Made by a program: the position numbers and the translations under genes. From assembly GCA_937863225.1 (NCBI GenBank), contig CALMEI010000044.1:30116-94115 (forward strand): 64,000 nt of DNA. The letters are read 5' to 3'. Origin of the DNA: an uncultured Polaromonas sp. GTDB lineage: Bacteria; Pseudomonadota; Gammaproteobacteria; Burkholderiales; Burkholderiaceae_C. Shown here piece by piece: positions 18,386 through 27,360 of this stretch (position 1 is its first letter; every line of letters begins with the position of its first letter). The notes under the pieces are model-generated. The model was not told where the DNA came from, ran no database searches, and saw nothing but the letters and a program-made list of their open reading frames with translations.

Positions 18386-18967
18386 ATGGAACATACACTC
18401 CCCGCATTACCCTACGCCATCGATGCATTGGCACCGCATTATTCAAAAGAAGCATTTGAATACCACCACGGTAAGCACCACAACGCATATGTGGTCAACC
18501 TCAATAATTTGCAAAAAGGCACTGAGTTTGAAGCTATGGGATTGGAAGACATTGTCAAGAAATCCAGCGGTGGTATTTACAACAATTCAGCGCAAATTTG
18601 GAACCACACTTTCTTTTGGAATTGCATGAAACCCGCTGGCGGTGGAGAACCTACTGGTGCATTGGCCGCAGCCATCAATGCTAAATTTGGTTCATATGCA
18701 GCGTTCAAAGAGGCTTTCGTTAAATCCGCTGTCGGAAATTTTGGTTCTGGTTGGACTTGGCTGGTCAAAAAGCCAGACGGCAGTGTGGATATAGTCAATA
18801 CAGGTGCTGCTGGAACACCTTTGACCACGGCAGATAAAGCGTTGCTCACGGTCGATGTTTGGGAACATGCTTATTACATTGATTACCGCAATTTACGCCC
18901 CAAATTTGTTGAAACTTTCCTCAACAATTTGGTCAATTGGGAATTTGCACAAGCCAATTTTGCTTGA
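18386..18967 (+). CDS. sodB: Iron superoxide dismutase
   Basis: Cytoplasmic enzyme that converts superoxide to oxygen and hydrogen peroxide. The 193 residues carry the four metal ligands in family positions: His27 (YHHGKHH), His74 (WNHTFFW), and Asp/His in [11 protein letters not shown]. The Fe rather than Mn type is supported by [13 protein letters not shown] and [15 protein letters not shown] sits upstream of the ATG. It follows xseA by 91 bp and ends in a strong terminator. Confidence 0.96.
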   Translation: MEHTLPALPYAIDALAPHYSKEAFEYHHGKHHNAYVVNLNNLQKGTEFEAMGLEDIVKKSSGGIYNNSAQIWNHTFFWNCMKPAGGGEPTGALAAAINAKFGSYAAFKEAFVKSAVGNFGSGWTWLVKKPDGSVDIVNTGAAGTPLTTADKALLTVDVWEHAYYIDYRNLRPKFVETFLNNLVNWEFAQANFA

Positions 18968-18977
18968 TTGTGCAGTT

Positions 18978-18997
18978 CGCTAACTTCAGAGTTAGCG
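18978..18997. repeat. Inverted repeat after sodB
   Basis: The 7-bp arms CGCTAAC and GTTAGCG enclose 6 nt, 10 nt after the sodB stop. No T-run follows. It probably stabilises the transcript 3' end ahead of the terminator. Confidence 0.4.
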
Positions 18998-19020
18998 TCT
19001 ATTGAGCATTGAATATTGAA

Positions 19021-19055
19021 AGACCGTAAAAAGTAATAGTTTTACGGTCTTTTTT
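19021..19055 (+). terminator. Rho-independent terminator of sodB
   Basis: An 11-bp stem AGACCGTAAAA/TTTTACGGTCT is followed directly by six T. On the - strand the T-run is weak, so it mainly serves sodB. Confidence 0.9.
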
Positions 19056-19056
19056 C

Positions 19057-19527
19057 TTATTGAGGCTTTTGTTGCGTTTGAAAAGGAATGCCTGAGAGTT
19101 TAAAACCGGGCTTGATGCCACGTTTGGCAAACCAACCCTGGTTCATCTCCAGTACATAGCGTACTGGTTTCATCGAACAATGTGAATCCAATACTTGGGG
19201 TTTCATATCAGCCAGATTGACGATGGTGCCATCGTCGGCAATGAATGCGGCTGTAAGCGGCAGCAACGTATTTTTCATCCAAAAACATTGCACTCCCGCT
19301 TCCTCAAATACAAATAACATCCCTTCGTGGTTGGGCATAGAGGGTCTATTCATCAAACCAATTTGTCGTTCCTGTGGCGTCAAGGCCAGCTGCGTATCGA
19401 TTTGGTGCATGCCCGCTGATATCTTGATTCTGTTGAGAGAGAGTTGCGGTCCTTCTTGTGCCCACGCTGCACCGATATGCAAAAGCATTAGAACGGTTAG
19501 TTGGCTAGCAGCACGGATCAGATTCAT
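19057..19527 (-). CDS. DUF192 exported protein
   Basis: Predicted exported protein of about 156 residues. With the ATG ending at 19527 it begins with a clear signal peptide (MNLIRAASQLTVLMLLHIGAAWA) and has GGGA upstream. The upstream ATG at 19590 would bury this signal. The DUF192 fold follows with LALTPQERQIGLMNRPSMPNHEGMLFVFE, FWMKNTLLPLTAAFI and VRYVLEMNQGWFAKRGIKPG. The family is structurally known but functionally undefined. It may be secreted or periplasmic. Confidence 0.88.
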   Translation of the reverse strand: MNLIRAASQLTVLMLLHIGAAWAQEGPQLSLNRIKISAGMHQIDTQLALTPQERQIGLMNRPSMPNHEGMLFVFEEAGVQCFWMKNTLLPLTAAFIADDGTIVNLADMKPQVLDSHCSMKPVRYVLEMNQGWFAKRGIKPGFKLSGIPFQTQQKPQ

Positions 19528-19572
19528 TTCAAAGTCCCAGATGATTTTTAACAGTCGAATGAATGACACAAT

Positions 19573-19617
19573 GGAAAAAATAATGCCCACACGAGCATAG
19601 CTTGGGCGGGCATTATT
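19573..19617 (-). terminator. Terminator of the 19-residue peptide gene
   Basis: On the - strand, stem AATAATGCCC/GGGCATTATT has a long loop and is followed by a T-rich tract. It lies 20 nt downstream of the small peptide stop. Confidence 0.75.
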
Positions 19618-19636
19618 TCGACCGAAGTCGCAAAAA

Positions 19637-19696
19637 TTATTTAGCTGCTGGAGCTGCTTTTTTTGCTTTTCTTGATTTCTTTGTTCTTTTAGCCAT
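19637..19696 (-). CDS. Small basic Lys/Ala-rich peptide, 19 residues
   Basis: A 19-codon frame from ATG to TAA that codes for MAKRTKKSRKAKKAAPAAK. Ten of 19 residues are Lys or Arg, and the end is Ala/Pro-rich. GGAAG lies 6 nt upstream of the ATG, and the gene is framed by hairpin terminators on its own strand at both ends. I recognise no family. The composition resembles the Lys/Ala tail of the exported protein just upstream (PKAKKAKPAKKAK), so it may be a related nucleic-acid-binding or polyanion-binding peptide. Coding status rests on ribosome site and context only. Confidence 0.55.
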   Translation of the reverse strand: MAKRTKKSRKAKKAAPAAK

Positions 19697-19721
19697 GATT
19701 GTCTTCCAGTTATAAGATGTT

Positions 19722-19754
19722 AAAAAAAGCGGTAAAAATAAATTTTTACCGCTT
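19722..19754 (-). terminator. Terminator of the Ala-rich protein gene
   Basis: On the - strand, stem AAGCGGTAAAAA with TTTTTACCGCTT (12 bp, 4-nt loop) is followed by seven T. It separates the Ala-rich gene from the 19-residue gene. Confidence 0.9.
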
Positions 19755-19818
19755 CATTATCTTAGCATGAAGTTTAGCAATTTGGAAAATTAGCTAAACT
19801 CTTGCTAAGTTATGCCAA

Positions 19819-20133
19819 TTACTTAGCAGCTGGTTTGGCTTCGGCAGCTTTTGCAGCTGGTTTTGCTTCAGCAGCTGGCTTAGCTTCAGCAGCTTTTGCG
19901 GCTGGTTTAGCTTTCTTTGCTGGTTTAGCTTTCTTTGCTTTTGGAGCAGCAGCAGCTGGCTTGGCTTCTTCTTTCTTTGCTTCCATCTTAGCGGCTGGAG
20001 CGGCAGCAGCAGGAGCTGCAGCGGCTGCAGGAGCAGCAGCTGGCTTAGCAGCAGCAGGTGCAGCAGCGTGAGAAGCTGCAAAAGATGAAGCAGCGAAAAG
20101 ACCAGCAACCAATGCGGCGAGGATTTTGTTCAT
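19819..20133 (-). CDS. Exported Ala/Lys/Pro-rich low-complexity protein
   Basis: A 104-residue protein with a signal peptide (MNKILAALVAGLFAASSFA). The mature part is composed almost only of Ala, Lys, Pro and Glu, with repeats of AEAKPAAKA and KAKKAKPAKK. There is no globular domain. The composition recalls histone H1-like or cell-envelope bridging proteins; the function is unknown. GCA/GCT triplet runs open other frames on both strands, but only this frame has a start, an export signal and a terminator. It diverges from icd across about 200 bp that hold both promoters; I could not place them. Confidence 0.75.
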   Translation of the reverse strand: MNKILAALVAGLFAASSFAASHAAAPAAAKPAAAPAAAAAPAAAAPAAKMEAKKEEAKPAAAAPKAKKAKPAKKAKPAAKAAEAKPAAEAKPAAKAAEAKPAAK

Positions 20134-20335
20134 ATCGAGATTTCCTTAAATGTTAAATAAAGTTATTTTTAAAAATACCTTCCAAAACTGGCAGGTGTAA
20201 CCGTAACGAAGCAACTTTGTGAATGGTTGACATTAAATTCACATTAAATTCGTGTTTTTTTGCGACTAAAATCAGAATTCGCCTATTTCATCAGTATTTT
20301 TGTGAAACCTATCAACTTTTTTGGAGAATTGCTCA

Positions 20336-21589
20336 ATGTACAAGCACATTAAGGTGCCCGCTAACGGTCAAAAAATCACACTGAACTCAGATTTCTCCAT
20401 CAATGTTCCGGACCAGCCCATCGTTCCATATATTGAAGGCGACGGTACCGGTATGGATATCACGCCAGTGATGCTCAAGGTGGTAGATGCTGCTGTTGCC
20501 AAGGCTTATGCAGGCAAACGCAAAATTCATTGGATGGAAGTCTATGCCGGTGAAAAATCGACCCATGTTTACGGTCCGGACGTTTGGTTACCTGAAGAAA
20601 CATTGCAAGCGCTGCGCGAATATGTTGTTTCTATCAAAGGCCCATTAACCACACCCGTGGGTGGTGGTATCCGCAGTTTGAATGTGGCATTGCGGCAAGA
20701 ATTGGATCTGTACGTATGCTTGCGCCCAGTTCAGTACTTTACAGGTGTGCCATCGCCAGTTAAAGAGCCACACAAGACCAATATGGTGATTTTCCGTGAA
20801 AACTCGGAAGATATTTATGCGGGGATAGAATACGAAGCGCAAAGCGACAAAGCTAAAAAGCTGATTAAATTCCTTATTGATGAAATGGGCGTGACCAAGA
20901 TTCGTTTTCCCAATACTTCAGGAATTGGCATTAAACCAGTCTCATCTGAAGGTACAGAGCGCCTGATGCGCAAGGCAATTCAATATGCGATTGATAACGA
21001 CAAGCCCAATGTGACCATTGTTCACAAGGGCAACATCATGAAATACACCGAAGGTGGCTTCCGTGATTGGGCTTACGCTTTGGCGCAAAAGGAATTTGGC
21101 GCAAAATTGATTGATGGCGGTCCATGGTGCCAGTTCAAAAACCCCAAAACTGGCAAAGACATCATCGTTAAAGATGTGATTGCAGATGCCTTTTTACAGC
21201 AAATTTTGTTGCGCCCAGCGGAATACTCTGTCGTTGCCACCTTGAATTTGAATGGCGATTACATTTCTGATGCCTTGGCAGCTCAAGTCGGTGGCATTGG
21301 AATCGCACCAGGTGCTAACTTGTCAGATTCTGTTGCGTGTTTCGAAGCGACACATGGTACAGCACCCAAATACGCTGGCAAAGATTACGTGAATCCTGGC
21401 TCTGAAATCTTATCGGCCGAAATGATGTTGCGTCACATGGGTTGGAAAGAAGCAGCAGATTTGATCATCAGCTCCATGGAAAAATCTATTGCCAGCAAGA
21501 AAGTAACTTACGACTTTGCCCGTTTGATGGACGGCGCCACGCAAGTCAGTTGCTCAGGATTTGGACAAGTGATGATTGAGCACATGTAA
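20336..21589 (+). CDS. icd: NADP-dependent isocitrate dehydrogenase
   Basis: TCA-cycle enzyme that oxidises isocitrate to 2-oxoglutarate. The 417 residues include [44 protein letters not shown] (substrate binding with the regulatory Ser), [14 protein letters not shown] and [16 protein letters not shown] (NADP-specific Lys/Tyr region). The start is the ATG at 20336 with GGAG 9 nt upstream; a TTG at 20321 overlaps that site and is unlikely. Length and motifs match the dimeric E. coli-type enzyme. Confidence 0.97.
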   Translation: MYKHIKVPANGQKITLNSDFSINVPDQPIVPYIEGDGTGMDITPVMLKVVDAAVAKAYAGKRKIHWMEVYAGEKSTHVYGPDVWLPEETLQALREYVVSIKGPLTTPVGGGIRSLNVALRQELDLYVCLRPVQYFTGVPSPVKEPHKTNMVIFRENSEDIYAGIEYEAQSDKAKKLIKFLIDEMGVTKIRFPNTSGIGIKPVSSEGTERLMRKAIQYAIDNDKPNVTIVHKGNIMKYTEGGFRDWAYALAQKEFGAKLIDGGPWCQFKNPKTGKDIIVKDVIADAFLQQILLRPAEYSVVATLNLNGDYISDALAAQVGGIGIAPGANLSDSVACFEATHGTAPKYAGKDYVNPGSEILSAEMMLRHMGWKEAADLIISSMEKSIASKKVTYDFARLMDGATQVSCSGFGQVMIEHM

Positions 21590-21591
21590 TC

Positions 21592-21614
21592 CATGCGATT
21601 AAAATAATCGCATG
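21592..21614. repeat. Inverted repeat after icd
   Basis: Arms CATGCGATTA and TAATCGCATG form a near-perfect hairpin 3 nt after the icd stop. No T-run follows, so it is a stabiliser rather than a terminator. Confidence 0.5.
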
Positions 21615-21630
21615 TAGAATTGCTTTAACA

Positions 21631-21663
21631 AAAAAAGCCACTAATCTCTTAGTGGCTTTTTTA
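21631..21663 (+). terminator. Rho-independent terminator of icd
   Basis: Stem AAGCCACTAA/TTAGTGGCTT has a 4-nt loop, an A-run before it and six T after it. It separates icd from the ABC gene only 18 bp downstream. Confidence 0.9.
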
Positions 21664-21680
21664 TTTTCCAGTGCACCAAC

Positions 21681-23210
21681 ATGACATTGTCAACACCCAA
21701 ATCTCGCGAACGGATGCCCTATAAAAACTGGGATTTCGTTCGGTTTTTGATGTGCCCGCCGTTTTATGTGATGTTGACTTTATTGGTGGTTGAGGCAGCG
21801 TTATCGGCGGCGACAACCTGGCTCATTATTAAAACAGGGCGTGATGTTGCCAATGAAGCATTTTTAATTGTCGATTTATTGTGGATTCTGTTGGCACAAA
21901 GTTCCGCTTATATCGTTGGCGCGGTCAGTTGGGTTTTTGCTGAACGTGCTGGCTTTGGCGCGTTTGGACGCTACATGATGCGTTTTGCCAAAGACAATAA
22001 AAAGTATGCCAACCTTTTGGGTGACAAGAATGCACGTGAAGACACTGAACCGTTCCTAACCAATGAAACGTTCCACATCTTTTTTGAACTGATGTACGAA
22101 TTAGAGGATGATTTAAAAATATTTTTTGGACTTATTTTTAATGCCTTGGTACTGGGGCTGGCCATTGATGCCGGTTTGCCGATCGCATACGCATTTGTAT
22201 TTGTTTTATTGATGTCTTTACAGTGGTGGGTGCGAAAACCTATTGCCAAAGCGTATTTGAATAATCAGCGTCAAACCAACCGATTAACTGCCCACACTTA
22301 CAACGCATGGGACAATATATTCAGTGGCAACCGTTATAACTTTCGTCTTTGGCATACAGGTTTTAAGAGGCGATTGCGTGATGCACTTAGCGCTCAAATC
22401 AAGGCCATTATGGCTCGTGAAGGTTTATCGACGGTGAGTGGCATCATCGCTTTATCAGTTGTATTTGGGTACATTGTTGTCATAGCTGCACGTGATGCAA
22501 ACAATATGGTGCTACTCATCAGTTTGGCGGCAACTTTGCCGCGACAAATTGAGTTATCACACGATGTGCATGGTTTGGTAACTGGCTGGAATGACTTGCT
22601 CTCGATTTGGACACGCATTGGTGGGGTGTGCAACGCCATGCATCCTGAACCGAACGGTGAACACGACCAACGCATTCGATTTGAGCGATTGCGATTGACG
22701 CTGCAGTTGCAATCAGAAGCTGTGGATTTGCCGTGCCATAACATGGCGCAGGTGGTGTCGCTGCTTGGTCAGCAACGTACAGGTCGCATTTTGGTACGCG
22801 GTAAAAACGGTGCTGGCAAATCCACATTGTTGGCAGCACTGAAAACGCAATTGGGAATGCAAGCCTTTTATTGGCCAACTGCTGACAATTTAACATTTTC
22901 ATTTGCCCAAAAAGCAGCCGAACTTGAGACACTGCGGCATGCAAAGCAGTCCTCGGTATTAACTGATGTGCAAGCGCAAGATGATGTTGATGACGAACAA
23001 AATGAATCGTTGAAAACCGGCTTCTCCTCAGGAGAGAAGCAACTGCGCTCATTGCAAGAAATTGCCGACAAAACGCATGCCAGTATTTATTTGTTGGATG
23101 AGTGGGATGCCAATTTAGATGCCAAGAATCGTGCTCAAGCCAATGCATTGGTTGAACAAATCGCAGCGCGGTCATTGGTGGTTGAAATATCTCACCGAGA
23201 CCGAACTTAA
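21681..23210 (+). CDS. ABC-type fused membrane/ATPase protein of unknown role
   Basis: A 509-residue protein with an N-terminal membrane region (about residues 25-290, roughly five to six helices) and a C-terminal ABC ATPase. Walker A is GKNGAGKST (about 375-383), the signature is the off-consensus FSSGEKQ, Walker B is IYLLDEWDANLD, and the H-loop is ISHRD. The ATPase is short and the stretch between Walker A and signature carries an acidic insert (DAQDDVDDEQNE-like). It looks like a half-transporter, but I cannot name a family or substrate. No partner gene adjoins it; it converges on icmF. Confidence 0.8.
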   Translation: MTLSTPKSRERMPYKNWDFVRFLMCPPFYVMLTLLVVEAALSAATTWLIIKTGRDVANEAFLIVDLLWILLAQSSAYIVGAVSWVFAERAGFGAFGRYMMRFAKDNKKYANLLGDKNAREDTEPFLTNETFHIFFELMYELEDDLKIFFGLIFNALVLGLAIDAGLPIAYAFVFVLLMSLQWWVRKPIAKAYLNNQRQTNRLTAHTYNAWDNIFSGNRYNFRLWHTGFKRRLRDALSAQIKAIMAREGLSTVSGIIALSVVFGYIVVIAARDANNMVLLISLAATLPRQIELSHDVHGLVTGWNDLLSIWTRIGGVCNAMHPEPNGEHDQRIRFERLRLTLQLQSEAVDLPCHNMAQVVSLLGQQRTGRILVRGKNGAGKSTLLAALKTQLGMQAFYWPTADNLTFSFAQKAAELETLRHAKQSSVLTDVQAQDDVDDEQNESLKTGFSSGEKQLRSLQEIADKTHASIYLLDEWDANLDAKNRAQANALVEQIAARSLVVEISHRDRT

Positions 23211-23229
23211 GCTTCAATACGCTCTGGCA

Positions 23230-26200
23230 TCACATGCTGCGACGGTATTGGCCACCAACTTCAAACAGCGCATTGGTGATTTGCCCTAATGAGCAAACAC
23301 GCACAGCATCCATCAATATTTCAAATACATTGGCATTGTTGATAACGGCTTCTTGCAGTTGCTTCAAAGCCAAGGTGGATTTGTCTTTGTTCCGATGGTG
23401 AAAGTCCTGCAAACGGGTCAATTGGCTTTGCTTTTCTTCGTCGGTTGAACGAGCCAATTCAACTTTTTGCAAAACTGTATCGCCTTCAGGGTTGCGGAAA
23501 GTATTGACACCAATGATGGGGTATTCGCCTGTGTGTTTGAGCATTTCATAATGCATGGACTCATCTTGAATGCGGCCACGCTGGTAGCCTGTTTCCATGG
23601 CACCCAATACCCCACCGCGTTCAGCGATTCTTTCAAACTCAGCCAAAACGGCTTCTTCTAACAACTCGGTGAGTTCTTCAATGATGAATGCACCTTGATT
23701 GGGGTTTTCATTTTTCGCCAAGCCCCACTCACGGTTGATGATGAGCTGAATCGCCAAGGCGCGTCGAACGGATTCGTTGGTGGGTGTTGTGATGGCTTCA
23801 TCAAACGCATTGGTGTGCAAGCTGTTGCAGTTGTCGTAAATGGCTATCAGTGCTTGCAAGGTGGTTCGAATGTCGTTGAATTGGATTTCTTGTGCATGCA
23901 AACTACGTCCACTGGTTTGAATATGGTATTTGAGTTTTTGACTGCGCTCATTGGCACCGTATTTTTCTTTCATGGCAACGGCCCAAATGCGTCTTGCGAC
24001 GCGACCCATGACTGTGTATTCAGGGTCCATGCCATTGCTAAAGAAAAAACTCAAGTTCGGGGCAAAATCATCAATGTGCATGCCGCGTGCTAAATACGCT
24101 TCTACCAAAGTAAAGCCATTTGAGAGCGTGAAGGCGAGTTGGCTGATAGGGTTGGCGCCAGCTTCTGCTATGTGGTAGCCACTGATACTGACCGAATAGA
24201 AATTGCGCACTTTGTTGTGCACAAAATATTGGGCAATATCACCCATTACTTTCAGGCTGAATTCGGTGCTGAAGATGCAGGTGTTTTGGCCTTGGTCTTC
24301 TTTCAAAATGTCAGCTTGCACTGTGCCGCGCACGTTTTCAAGCACCCATTCTTTGATCTTTGCTTTTTCGGTATCGGTCGGTTCGCGACCGTTGTCGGTT
24401 TTGAATTTGGCGATATTTTGATCAATCGCTGTATTCATAAACATGGCCAAGATGGTGGGTGCTGGACCGTTGATGGTCATGGACACAGAAGTGGATGGGC
24501 TGCACAAATCAAAGCCGTCGTACAAAACTTTCATGTCGTCCAATGTGGCAATGCTGACGCCACTGTTACCCACTTTGCCGTAAATGTCGGGTCGTTTGTC
24601 GGGGTCATTGCCGTACAAAGTGACAGAGTCAAAGGCAGTCGAGAGGCGTTTGGCATCCATGCCTGCAGACAATAATTTGAAGCGGGCATTGGTGCGCTTG
24701 GCATCGCCTTCTCCCGCAAACATGCGTGTTGGATCTTCGTTTTCGCGTTTAAAAGCAAACGTACCTGCGGTGTATGGGTAGCTACCAGGTACATTGTCCA
24801 GCATCAGCCATTTCAGTACCTCGCCATGGTCTTCATATTGCGGAAGGGCAACCTTGCGTATGGTGGTGCCGCTGAGTGATTTACTGGTCAGCGCTGTACG
24901 TATTTCTTTGTCACGGATTTTGACGACGTATTCATCGCCAGCGTAGGCTTTTTGCATGTCCGGCCACTGGTCAATCAAATGACGTGCATCTGCATCCAAC
25001 TTCGTTGTACGTGCTTTGGCCAGATCATCCAAAGCTGCTACAGCATTGGATTGATCAAGCTTGTGCTTTTTCAACATACTGGCGCTGGCAGTCAATTGCT
25101 GAACTTCACGCGCCAAAACTGCTTGATGACGTGCACGTTTTTTATAGCCGCGTACCGTGTCGCTGATTTCGGCCAAATAGCGGCTGCGTGCAGAAGGCAC
25201 GATTGGCGTTTGGTTGGTACTATGGCGCACGTTGACTGTAGGTAAGCATGGCTTAACTTGCGCAGGAATTTTTAACCCCTTGGCGATCAATTTTTCTTTC
25301 AGCGCTTGATACAGTGCTGTCACACCATCATCGTTAAAGCGTGCCGCCATGGTGCCAAAAACAGGCATTTTGTCGGTGGGCGTACTCCAGGCTTCTTGAT
25401 TGCGTTGCATTTGTTTTGACACATCACGCAATGCATCCATGGCACCTTTGCGATCAAATTTGTTGACCGCAACCAGTTGTGCAAAGTCCAGCATGTCAAT
25501 TTTTTCCAGCTGACTGGCTGCGCCATATTCAGGTGTCATCACATACATTGGAATATCGACATGTGGCACGATGGCTGCATCGCCTTGGCCGATTCCTGAA
25601 GTTTCAACAATCACCAAGTCAAATCCAGCACACTTGCATGCTGCAATCACCGCAGGCAAGGCAGGGCTGATTTCAGACCCCACATCACGGGTCGCCAAGC
25701 TGCGCATGAAAATGCGAGGACCGGCGCTTTGGCTCCAAGGAGAGATGGCATTCATGCGGATGCGGTCACCCAATAAAGCGCCACCGGTTTTCCGACGTGA
25801 AGGGTCTATGCTGATGAGGGCAATGCGTAAACTGTCGCCTAAATCCAATCGCAAGCGTCGAATCAATTCGTCAGTCAAGCTGGATTTGCCAGCACCACCG
25901 GTGCCTGTGATGCCTAAAACTGCTATATTTTTAGTAGCAGCGTAGGCAGATAATTCGCCAGCTATCGTGCTATTTTGCTTGTTATTCTCCAGCGCAGTGA
26001 TGAGTTGTGCCAAGGCACGCCAGTTGGCGCCAGTGTGGCCTTGTAAGGCATCTAATTTCGAAGGTGCATACGATGTGATATCTTTGTCGCAAAGCTTCAC
26101 CATTTCCCCAATCATGCCTTGCAAGCCCATGCGTTGTCCGTCTTCAGGACTGTAAATTCGCGTCACACCATAGTCTTGTAATTCACGAATTTCATCTGGA

Positions 26201-26547
26201 ACGATCACACCACCACCACCACCAAACACTTGAATGTGTGAGCCACCGCGCGCTTTGAGTAAGTCAATCATGTATTTGAAGTATTCAACATGACCACCCT
26301 GATAGGAACTGATGGCGATGCCTTGGGCGTCTTCTTCCAAGGCTGCAGTCACAATTTCTTCGACGCTGCGATTGTGACCAAGGTGAATGACTTCTGTGCC
26401 CATACTCATCAATATCCGACGCATGATGTTAATGGCTGCATCGTGACCATCAAACAGACTTGCGGCAGTGATAAAACGAACTTTGTTGACAGGTTTGTAT
26501 TCAGCCAAGGCTTTGTAGTCAGTGGAGAGTGCGGTGTGTGCTGCCAT
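23230..26547 (-). CDS. icmF: Fused isobutyryl-CoA mutase IcmF
   Basis: Adenosylcobalamin enzyme that interconverts isobutyryl-CoA and n-butyryl-CoA, with a built-in G-protein chaperone. The order is: B12-binding domain (about 20-150, with SLFDGHDAA), MeaB-like GTPase (P-loop [12 protein letters not shown] at about 211-222), linker, then the large substrate-binding mutase domain (about 560-1100, with [17 protein letters not shown] and [14 protein letters not shown]). Length 1105 is normal. A copy of the palindromic element encodes residues 194-209, immediately before the P-loop. A perfect LiuR-like palindrome lies about 87 bp upstream. Confidence 0.96.
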   Translation of the reverse strand: MAAHTALSTDYKALAEYKPVNKVRFITAASLFDGHDAAINIMRRILMSMGTEVIHLGHNRSVEEIVTAALEEDAQGIAISSYQGGHVEYFKYMIDLLKARGGSHIQVFGGGGGVIVPDEIRELQDYGVTRIYSPEDGQRMGLQGMIGEMVKLCDKDITSYAPSKLDALQGHTGANWRALAQLITALENNKQNSTIAGELSAYAATKNIAVLGITGTGGAGKSSLTDELIRRLRLDLGDSLRIALISIDPSRRKTGGALLGDRIRMNAISPWSQSAGPRIFMRSLATRDVGSEISPALPAVIAACKCAGFDLVIVETSGIGQGDAAIVPHVDIPMYVMTPEYGAASQLEKIDMLDFAQLVAVNKFDRKGAMDALRDVSKQMQRNQEAWSTPTDKMPVFGTMAARFNDDGVTALYQALKEKLIAKGLKIPAQVKPCLPTVNVRHSTNQTPIVPSARSRYLAEISDTVRGYKKRARHQAVLAREVQQLTASASMLKKHKLDQSNAVAALDDLAKARTTKLDADARHLIDQWPDMQKAYAGDEYVVKIRDKEIRTALTSKSLSGTTIRKVALPQYEDHGEVLKWLMLDNVPGSYPYTAGTFAFKRENEDPTRMFAGEGDAKRTNARFKLLSAGMDAKRLSTAFDSVTLYGNDPDKRPDIYGKVGNSGVSIATLDDMKVLYDGFDLCSPSTSVSMTINGPAPTILAMFMNTAIDQNIAKFKTDNGREPTDTEKAKIKEWVLENVRGTVQADILKEDQGQNTCIFSTEFSLKVMGDIAQYFVHNKVRNFYSVSISGYHIAEAGANPISQLAFTLSNGFTLVEAYLARGMHIDDFAPNLSFFFSNGMDPEYTVMGRVARRIWAVAMKEKYGANERSQKLKYHIQTSGRSLHAQEIQFNDIRTTLQALIAIYDNCNSLHTNAFDEAITTPTNESVRRALAIQLIINREWGLAKNENPNQGAFIIEELTELLEEAVLAEFERIAERGGVLGAMETGYQRGRIQDESMHYEMLKHTGEYPIIGVNTFRNPEGDTVLQKVELARSTDEEKQSQLTRLQDFHHRNKDKSTLALKQLQEAVINNANVFEILMDAVRVCSLGQITNALFEVGGQYRRSM
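25922..25969 (+). repeat. 48-bp palindromic element, copy F (inside icmF)
   Basis: Matches copy D at 34 of 48 positions without gaps; the first 17 bases (hairpin GCTAT-N7-tAGC) are almost unchanged. The gene reads it from the opposite strand, in the same frame as hrpA, ending in KNIA. Confidence 0.8.
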
Positions 26548-26633
26548 TTGTTTTGCTTTGAATGGATATTAGAAGGGATAGTCGTTTGGTTAACGAGAGC
26601 GGTTTCGAGATTAAGAAGAGTGCATAAGCTTAC

Positions 26634-26655
26634 TTGACGTTTACGTAAACGTCAA
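26634..26655. promoter_or_regulatory. Perfect 22-bp palindrome upstream of icmF, probable LiuR operator
   Basis: Both halves read TTGACGTTTAC from their own 5' end, giving a perfect dyad with core TTACGTAA. The right 15 bases are identical to the operator at the MBL-fold/liuR junction. It lies 87-108 bp upstream of the icmF ATG. Confidence 0.8.
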
Positions 26656-26845
26656 CTACGTAAGAAGATAAAAGCGCGCTATTTTGCAGATTAACTTAAT
26701 TTCCCAAATGGTCTGTCTATAGTGGCGTTTTGGATTCAAGGTATAATTGAACGGCTTTGCATAGTGCAAGACGCACGGCAAATCACACGTTATGGGCAGT
26801 TCCAGCTTTTAACGCAAGTCAACATAAATTTAAAGGGAAATCAAA

Positions 26846-27112
26846 ATGATCTCATCAACAGCGAAAGCTGAAGTCGTCAAAGCCAATGCGCGCAGCGCCA
26901 ACGACACTGGTAGCACTGAAGTTCAAGTGGCTTTGTTGACAGCACGCATCAACGAATTAACACCACACTTCAAAGAGCATAGCAAAGACCACCACGGACG
27001 CCGTGGTTTGTTGCGAATGGTTAACAGCCGCAAAAGCTTGTTGGCTTATTTGAATCGCAAGGATCATGACCGCTACTTGGCCTTGATCGCAAAATTGGGT
27101 TTACGCAAATAA
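26846..27112 (+). CDS. rpsO: 30S ribosomal protein S15
   Basis: Primary 16S rRNA-binding protein of the small-subunit platform. The 88 residues carry [38 protein letters not shown] and the C-terminal [21 protein letters not shown] precedes the ATG. A TATAAT-like hexamer lies near 26734-26739 in the 298-bp gap before the gene, but I found no convincing -35 for it. It sits upstream of pnp, as is common. Confidence 0.97.
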   Translation: MISSTAKAEVVKANARSANDTGSTEVQVALLTARINELTPHFKEHSKDHHGRRGLLRMVNSRKSLLAYLNRKDHDRYLALIAKLGLRK

Positions 27113-27132
27113 ACCCAAATGTATGACAAATG

Positions 27133-27165
27133 TGCCTGAGTCAGTAACACTTACTCAGGCATTTT
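27133..27165 (+). terminator. Terminator after rpsO
   Basis: Stem TGCCTGAGT/ACTCAGGCA is followed by four T. It probably stops part of the rpsO transcript ahead of pnp. Confidence 0.75.
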
Positions 27166-27197
27166 CGTTTCAGGGAAGAATATAAAGAATGCAAGCT

Positions 27198-27256
27198 GTG
27201 TCATTCCAAAAGAGCGTCACAACCAAAATGGTTGATTCGTTTTTTTGGAATGGCAT
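27198..27256 (+). promoter_or_regulatory. Long hairpin in the pnp leader, candidate RNase III site
   Basis: Arms 27198-27211 and 27243-27256 pair over 14 positions with wobbles (core CATTCCAAAA with TTTTGGAATG) around a 31-nt loop. In enterobacteria pnp is autoregulated through RNase III cleavage of a leader hairpin. This hairpin is in the corresponding place, but cleavage is an inference. Confidence 0.5.
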
Positions 27257-27360
27257 TGTGTTCAAAAATTCTGCTCTGAATCAGCGCAATTCATTGTGAA
27301 TTGCACCATCGGTGTGGTTGTCTAATAGTTAAAAACCACATCTTATTTAGGAGCTAAAAA

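Noticed and set aside
19802..20108. Open frames on both strands over the Ala-rich gene (Leu-rich and Ala/Phe-rich products)
   Set aside because: They arise from GCA/GCT triplet repeats. Only the - strand frame with a signal peptide has a sensible start and a terminator.
20228..20251. Tandem CATTAAATTC-like direct repeat upstream of icd
   Set aside because: There are two short AT-rich copies only, with no dyad or known motif. Chance is likely.
26548..26845. A small RNA gene in the icmF-rpsO gap
   Set aside because: Apart from the LiuR-like palindrome and a weak TATAAT-like box, I found no stable stem with a T-run, so nothing supports an RNA gene.
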